A DNA stretch of 41,289 bases from NCBI GenBank assembly GCA_900299185.1, contig OMIV01000174.1, forward strand, positions 1 through 41,289, written 5' to 3'. Of this stretch, positions 37,948 through 41,289 are shown one piece after another. The first letter of the stretch is position 1. Each line of letters starts with the position of its first letter. The stretch is from Planctomycetaceae bacterium (GTDB taxonomy: Bacteria; Planctomycetota; Planctomycetia; Planctomycetales; Planctomycetaceae). The notes beneath the pieces are model-generated. The model ran no database searches and was not told the origin of the DNA. It saw nothing but the letters and a program-made list of their open reading frames with translations. Made by a program: the position numbers and the translations under genes.

Positions 37948-38380
37948 GATCTTCGGGCTCCAGAATTCGGACGGATGGCACGCGCGCTCCACAGAACGAT
38001 CCAACTGACCGACGCATCCGCAACCGTCATTCCCTGGCCGTTCTTCAAATCATGTTTCCCGCCAATGAGAGTTGGCCTTGTCATCGCGCGCTGAAGTGAA
38101 TCAGTCCTCATCGAGATCTGGCCTCAGGTGCACGCTCGGCGTTGCGATTGAGCCACTCACTTGGTGTCGCACAAAGCTGATGTGCGACGGCCAGCGCGCG
38201 TACCAATCGGTCGTCGCACATGGCACAGCAGAGTTCTACCGCGTTGCACACGGGGCTTTTCGATGGACCTCGGAAAGCTGCAAGATCGGCAAAAACATGG
38301 GCCTATGGTTGAGGCGTTCAACGGTTTGCAGCCATCGCCGCTGCTTGTCTACTCATCCCTCAGTTCTAAGGAACGCTCCC
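37948..38380. other. Divergent intergenic region, DUF1501 / globin
   Basis: These 433 nt lie between two divergent genes. The only pattern seen is three copies of the octamer gtcgcaca (38166-38173, reverse at 38181-38188, 38213-38220). The frame open upstream of the globin ATG from 38072 is not protein-like. Confidence 0.5.
38166..38220. promoter_or_regulatory. Candidate operator: inverted octamer plus third copy
   Basis: Octamer gtcgcaca at 38166-38173 and its complement at 38181-38188 form an 8-bp inverted repeat with 7 nt between. A third direct copy is at 38213-38220. It lies about 160-215 nt before the globin start. A protein-binding role is a guess from the symmetry alone. Confidence 0.25.
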
Positions 38381-38824
38381 ATGACGGTCGCCACGCAACC
38401 TGCTCCCGCAACAACCAATGATGTGAAACTCGTCAGTGAAGCGGTGATGCGCAGCTACGGTCGCTGCAGTATCAACCCCAAATTCTTTGACCGCTTTTAT
38501 GCACGCTTCACAGCTAAGTCGCCGGTCATCGGTCAGATGTTTGCCAAGACCGACATGGCCAAGCAGAAGCTGGCATTGAGATCCGGCATCTCGTTCTTGT
38601 TGCAGTTCGCGAACGGTTCCAACTTCGCGGCTACCAAGGTCGCTCAACTTGGAGAAAGCCATAAGCGAGACCGACTCAACGTCGCGCCGTCGATGTATCC
38701 ACTCTGGCTCGACGCTCTGATGGAAACCGTTGCGGAGTGCGATGACCAATTCACTCCTGAAGTACGAGCGGCTTGGTTAGCAGCGCTTCGCAAAGGCATC
38801 GAGAAGATGACGTCGATGTACTAA
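38381..38824 (+). CDS. Single-domain bacterial globin
   Basis: The product has 147 residues. ATG 38381 follows AAGGA at about 9 nt. The globin fold shows FFDRFYARFTAKSPVIGQMF (helices B to CD, with F54 in the CD1 area), a helix with FLLQFANGSN, and LGESHKRDRLNVAPSMYPLW with H94 as the likely proximal heme ligand. The length is that of a heme domain alone; there is no FAD/NAD reductase and no signalling domain. Oxygen binding, NO handling or oxygen sensing cannot be told apart from sequence. It has its own terminator, and DUF1501 is divergent. Confidence 0.85.
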   Translation: MTVATQPAPATTNDVKLVSEAVMRSYGRCSINPKFFDRFYARFTAKSPVIGQMFAKTDMAKQKLALRSGISFLLQFANGSNFAATKVAQLGESHKRDRLNVAPSMYPLWLDALMETVAECDDQFTPEVRAAWLAALRKGIEKMTSMY

Positions 38825-38898
38825 GTATTCCGTTCGCTCGCTCGTTTCGATGCACAACTTAGGAACGAGATTCCGTCGTGCGCTTGGTGGTTAAACAA

Positions 38899-38938
38899 AG
38901 AGAGCCGGAGATGATTGCATCTCCGGCTCTCTGCTTTT
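38899..38938 (+). terminator. Rho-independent terminator after the globin gene
   Basis: A perfect 15-bp stem, 38899-38913 with 38918-38932 (agagccggagatg core), closes a 4-nt loop. It is followed by gcttttcgttt on the plus strand. The complement also has a T-rich flank, so it may also stop transcription of the minus-strand gene ending at 38956. Confidence 0.88.
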
Positions 38939-38955
38939 CGTTTGATGAAGTGCCG

Positions 38956-39347
38956 CTACTTCTTCCTGCCCTTGGGGCGATAAGGCTTTGATAGGTTTTG
39001 TTCCAACCGCTTCATGAACACGCCGCCGCCGGCTGCTCCGACTTCCAACAACACAATCAGAATTGGTAGCCAGATTCGGTTCGACAGATGCCAGCTAATC
39101 ACTGCGGGCATGTTGGGAAGTTGCTCGATGGCGTTCCCGATAAAAAGTGGCTCATGCCAGAGCGTGATGCCCGACCTGGCGAGCGAGCGTGGATGTCTTC
39201 TCGTTCGGCTTGGGACATCTCGCTGAGCGGCGTTGAGTTCGCGCCGACATACGAGCCCGCCATAAACTCCCAGCCAAACCCTGCGATCAGAGCCATAACG
39301 GTCGCAATCACCCACACGATCGACTTGTTCTCTTCTTCTTCAGCCAT
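38956..39347 (-). CDS. Small two-helix membrane protein with an apparent frameshift
   Basis: ATG 39347 is preceded by GGAGGAG 6 nt upstream, a strong ribosome site. The first frame reads MAEEEENKSIVWVIATVMAL followed by IAGFGWEFMAGSYVG and a polar segment to EREDIHARS. The second membrane segment and the natural end (NRIWLPILIVLLEVGAAGGG, basic tail SKPYRPKGRKK) are in another frame that stops at 38956. The frames meet at 39179-39189, a gcga repeat (gcgagcgagcg on the plus strand). One more 4-nt unit would join them as HARSLARSGITLWHEPLF. As read, the first frame ends at 39099 after one helix. The function is unknown. The start codon overlaps that of uvrA (CATG). Confidence 0.65.
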
Positions 39348-41289
39348 GCCGAACTCCTCCACCAACATCGAACTTCGAGGCGTTCGCGTCCACAACCTGA
39401 AGAACATCGATGTCGATATTCCATTGGGACGCATCACTGTCGTTACCGGGGTTAGCGGTTCCGGCAAGAGCAGCCTAGCTTTTGACACTCTCTATGCCGA
39501 AGGACAGAGACGTTACATCGAGAGCTTCTCGGCTTATGCCCGACGATTCTTGGATCGGCTCGATAAGCCGGACTCGGATCGCATCGACCATTTGCCGCCG
39601 GCCATTGCTCTGAGGCAGAACGAAGCTCGCCGCCGTCGCCGAGATTCAATCGCCGCCGTCACCGAGATCGACAACTACTTGCGATTGCTCTTCTCGCGTT
39701 TGGGGCAGGTTGTTTGTCCGAGTTGCGGGCAGCGCGTCAAAAGATCGTCCGCAGCGGATGTCGTCGCGTTCTTGAATGCCGCGCCGCGCGTTGGTCGAGG
39801 AGTCATTGGGTTCCCAGTCAGCTCTGCGACGGCTCCTGAAGTCATCGCAGGTTGGCAACGCTTAGGTCTAAGTCGAGCTTTGGTTGTGAAGGACGATGAG
39901 GCGACATTCGCGACGTTGGCTGAAGTCTCTGCAGTGGATGTCGTGGCGGGGCGAGTGCTTGTTGTTGTCGATCGAGTCTCGTTGGATAAGACCACTTCAG
40001 AGCGACTGACAGAAAGTGCCGAGGCCGCGTTGCGAGAAGGGCAGGGCCGCTGCGTCGTGTTGCTGGAAGTCGCCGACAAAAGCTCGTGGGTGAGAACGCT
40101 TCAAATCGACGATCGCGCGTTTGCTCGGCATGACTTTTCAACCGGGCTGTCGTGCCTGCTGTGTAAGATAGAGTACATAGAGCCCGAGCCGTCCTTGTTC
40201 AATCAGCGCAGTCCGCTGGGGGCGTGTCCGAGCTGTCATGGCGACGGTCGCACAATCTTCGCGACGCAGGAGCGGTTGGTTCCCGACTCGAAGAAGTCAC
40301 TCGAGCATGATGCTTTCGCGCTGTTGACCGATGCTCGTTGGCGGCATGAGCGACGGCGGCTGATGGAGTTCGCTGAGCGGTCCAAGATCTCGCTGAAGAA
40401 GGCGTTTCAGAAGCTTTCTGATGGCGAGCAGTTCAAGTTGCTCAACGGCGATCCTGACTCGGACTTCGATGGCCTGCGTGGCTTTCTGAGACGCCTGAAG
40501 CGGCGCGATCACTTGCCGTCGATCGCTCGATATCTCGGGCAATGGTGTGATGTCATTGATTGCTCGACCTGTGCCGGAACGGGACTGAGAGAAGAAGCTC
40601 GCGCGGTGCAGCTTCCGAGAGACGCTGCTGTAGAGGCGGCTCAGCGGTTCTCGCTCAGTGACTTACTGAGCGATCCCATTCAGTCGGTCCTCGAGCAACT
40701 GCGAGCGTGGTCGGAGCAACTTGTCGACGAGCACAAAGTTGTCGCGAAGCATTTGATTCCCGAGCTGCTCGCGCGGCTGGAACAGTTAGTCGATTTGGGA
40801 TTGGGCTATCTGAGTCTTGGTCGCACGTTGGATTCGTTAGCTCATGGTGAAGCTCAGCGTGTGGCGCTATCGAGCGTCCTGGCGTCGCGCTTGGTCAACA
40901 CGTTGTTCGTGTTGGACGAGCCATCTGCGGGTCTGCATCCCCGCGACTTCGCTCCGGTGATTCGCGGCATCCAGCGATTGAAGAGCGCGGGCAACACCGT
41001 CGTTGTGATTGAGCACGAAGCGGACTTCATCGCGATCGCCGATCAGCATCTGACGATCGGCCCCGGCGCGGGATCAAACGGCGGAACGGTGGTCAGTGCC
41101 GCACTCCAAACTCCCCTCGCCCCTCTGGGAAGAGGGCGCGGGGGTGAGGGACAACAAAGGACCGGCCCGGATTGCAATCGCCCCTCACCCCCAGCCCCTC
41201 TCCCCCGAGGGGCGAGGGGAGTTTGGAGTGCGGCACTGACCGCCGTTCCGCCGTTTGATCCCGCGCCGGAGCCGATCGTCAGATGCTGA
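39346..41289 (+). CDS. uvrA: UvrA excinuclease ATPase, 5' part (first ABC half)
   Basis: UvrA finds DNA lesions and loads UvrB in nucleotide excision repair. From ATG 39346 the frame runs 647 residues to a TGA at the window end. It shows IELRGVRVHNLKNIDVDIPL, Walker A GVSGSGKS (35-42), the Q-loop area SAYARRFLDRLDKPDSD, a first CxxC (CPSCGQ), then CLLCKIEY, SPLGACPSCHGDG and CSTCAGTGL zinc motifs, a signature region SLAHGEAQRVALSSVLASRL (about 497-516; LSGGE is usual) and Walker B LFVLDEPSAGLHPRD. The frame then enters the palindrome at 41043-41289 straight after GPGAGSNGGTVVSA. A complete UvrA has a second ABC half, so the TGA is unlikely to be the natural end. An upstream ATG at 39088 adds a non-family leader and is rejected. 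Confidence 0.88.
   Translation: MPNSSTNIELRGVRVHNLKNIDVDIPLGRITVVTGVSGSGKSSLAFDTLYAEGQRRYIESFSAYARRFLDRLDKPDSDRIDHLPPAIALRQNEARRRRRDSIAAVTEIDNYLRLLFSRLGQVVCPSCGQRVKRSSAADVVAFLNAAPRVGRGVIGFPVSSATAPEVIAGWQRLGLSRALVVKDDEATFATLAEVSAVDVVAGRVLVVVDRVSLDKTTSERLTESAEAALREGQGRCVVLLEVADKSSWVRTLQIDDRAFARHDFSTGLSCLLCKIEYIEPEPSLFNQRSPLGACPSCHGDGRTIFATQERLVPDSKKSLEHDAFALLTDARWRHERRRLMEFAERSKISLKKAFQKLSDGEQFKLLNGDPDSDFDGLRGFLRRLKRRDHLPSIARYLGQWCDVIDCSTCAGTGLREEARAVQLPRDAAVEAAQRFSLSDLLSDPIQSVLEQLRAWSEQLVDEHKVVAKHLIPELLARLEQLVDLGLGYLSLGRTLDSLAHGEAQRVALSSVLASRLVNTLFVLDEPSAGLHPRDFAPVIRGIQRLKSAGNTVVVIEHEADFIAIADQHLTIGPGAGSNGGTVVSAALQTPLAPLGRGRGGEGQQRTGPDCNRPSPPAPLPRGARGVWSAALTAVPPFDPAPEPIVRC
41043..41289. repeat. 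247-nt near-perfect palindrome at the window end, within uvrA
   Basis: Every paired base adds to 82332: 41043 with 41289, 41091-41100 with 41232-41241, 41146-41150 with 41182-41186. The arms are about 108 nt (41043-41150 and 41182-41289) with a 31-nt loop. No indels are seen. There are a few mismatches: two in the uvrA-coding part (one would change GPGAG to GSGAG, one V to A) and about four in the C-rich repeat. The outer 70 nt of each arm are uvrA sequence, the right arm in reverse. The inner part is the C-rich 40-nt unit of 14925-14964, in opposite orientations (41112-41151 and 41181-41220). Confidence 0.95.

Noticed and set aside
39088-39345. Upstream start for uvrA at ATG 39088
   Set aside because: The extra 86 residues have no UvrA similarity and lie opposite a membrane-protein gene with a strong ribosome site.

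Overview
The window reads as chromosomal DNA of a planctomycete (Planctomycetota). The marker families are a DUF1559 pilin-like secreted protein (N-methylation motif at the start, DG motif near the C-terminus), a Tat-exported DUF1501 protein, a response regulator with an N-terminal excisionase-type helix-turn-helix, and a large secreted protein of no recognised family. Flagellar genes (flgK, flgN) and chemotaxis-type genes indicate a motile stage. I cannot place the organism below phylum level from sequence alone.

Layout. 1-1000: a broken NB-ARC/TPR gene and two palindromic repeats. 1023-4019: truA (-) and a membrane histidine kinase whose periplasmic sensor carries a c-type heme motif (+). 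4113-7071 (-): a malate/lactate-type dehydrogenase, a cysteine-less thioredoxin-fold protein, and DUF1559 with its terminator. 7447-11333 (+): a small membrane protein, an ATP-grasp ligase, an AraC regulator and a serine beta-lactamase-like hydrolase. 11899-20558: a PIN-TRAM membrane protein (+), then a BshC-like enzyme, FtsH and a SWIM-SNF2 ATPase (-). 21014-27574 (+): a Gfo/Idh/MocA protein, a signalling cluster (HD-GYP, PilZ, CheX, CheY) and RNase R. 27640-35008 (-): EpmA-like ligase, an 863-residue secreted protein of unknown function, flgK, flgN and the HTH-REC regulator. 35465-41289: an alpha/beta hydrolase (+), DUF1501 (-), a globin (+), a small membrane protein (-) and the 5' part of uvrA (+).

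Functional groupings are modest. FlgN should chaperone FlgK, and the two genes lie 5 nt apart. HD-GYP, PilZ, CheX and CheY look like a c-di-GMP/phosphorelay output cluster, with cheX and cheY overlapping by ATGA. RNase R, EpmA, TruA and FtsH are housekeeping genes for RNA, translation and protein quality control.

The unusual content is structural. Four genes carry what look like recent disruptions: a frame break and internal deletion in the NB-ARC/TPR gene, a 16-bp tandem duplication that shifts the HD-GYP frame, an in-frame TAG in flgN, and the apparent loss of one 4-bp repeat unit in the small membrane gene. Several palindromic repeat families are scattered through the window. Two of them sit inside coding sequence (BshC-like gene and uvrA), and the last 247 bases are one near-perfect palindrome that folds uvrA back on itself. 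I did not find a convincing new defence or biosynthetic system. No rRNA, tRNA, CRISPR array, transposase or integrase was seen.
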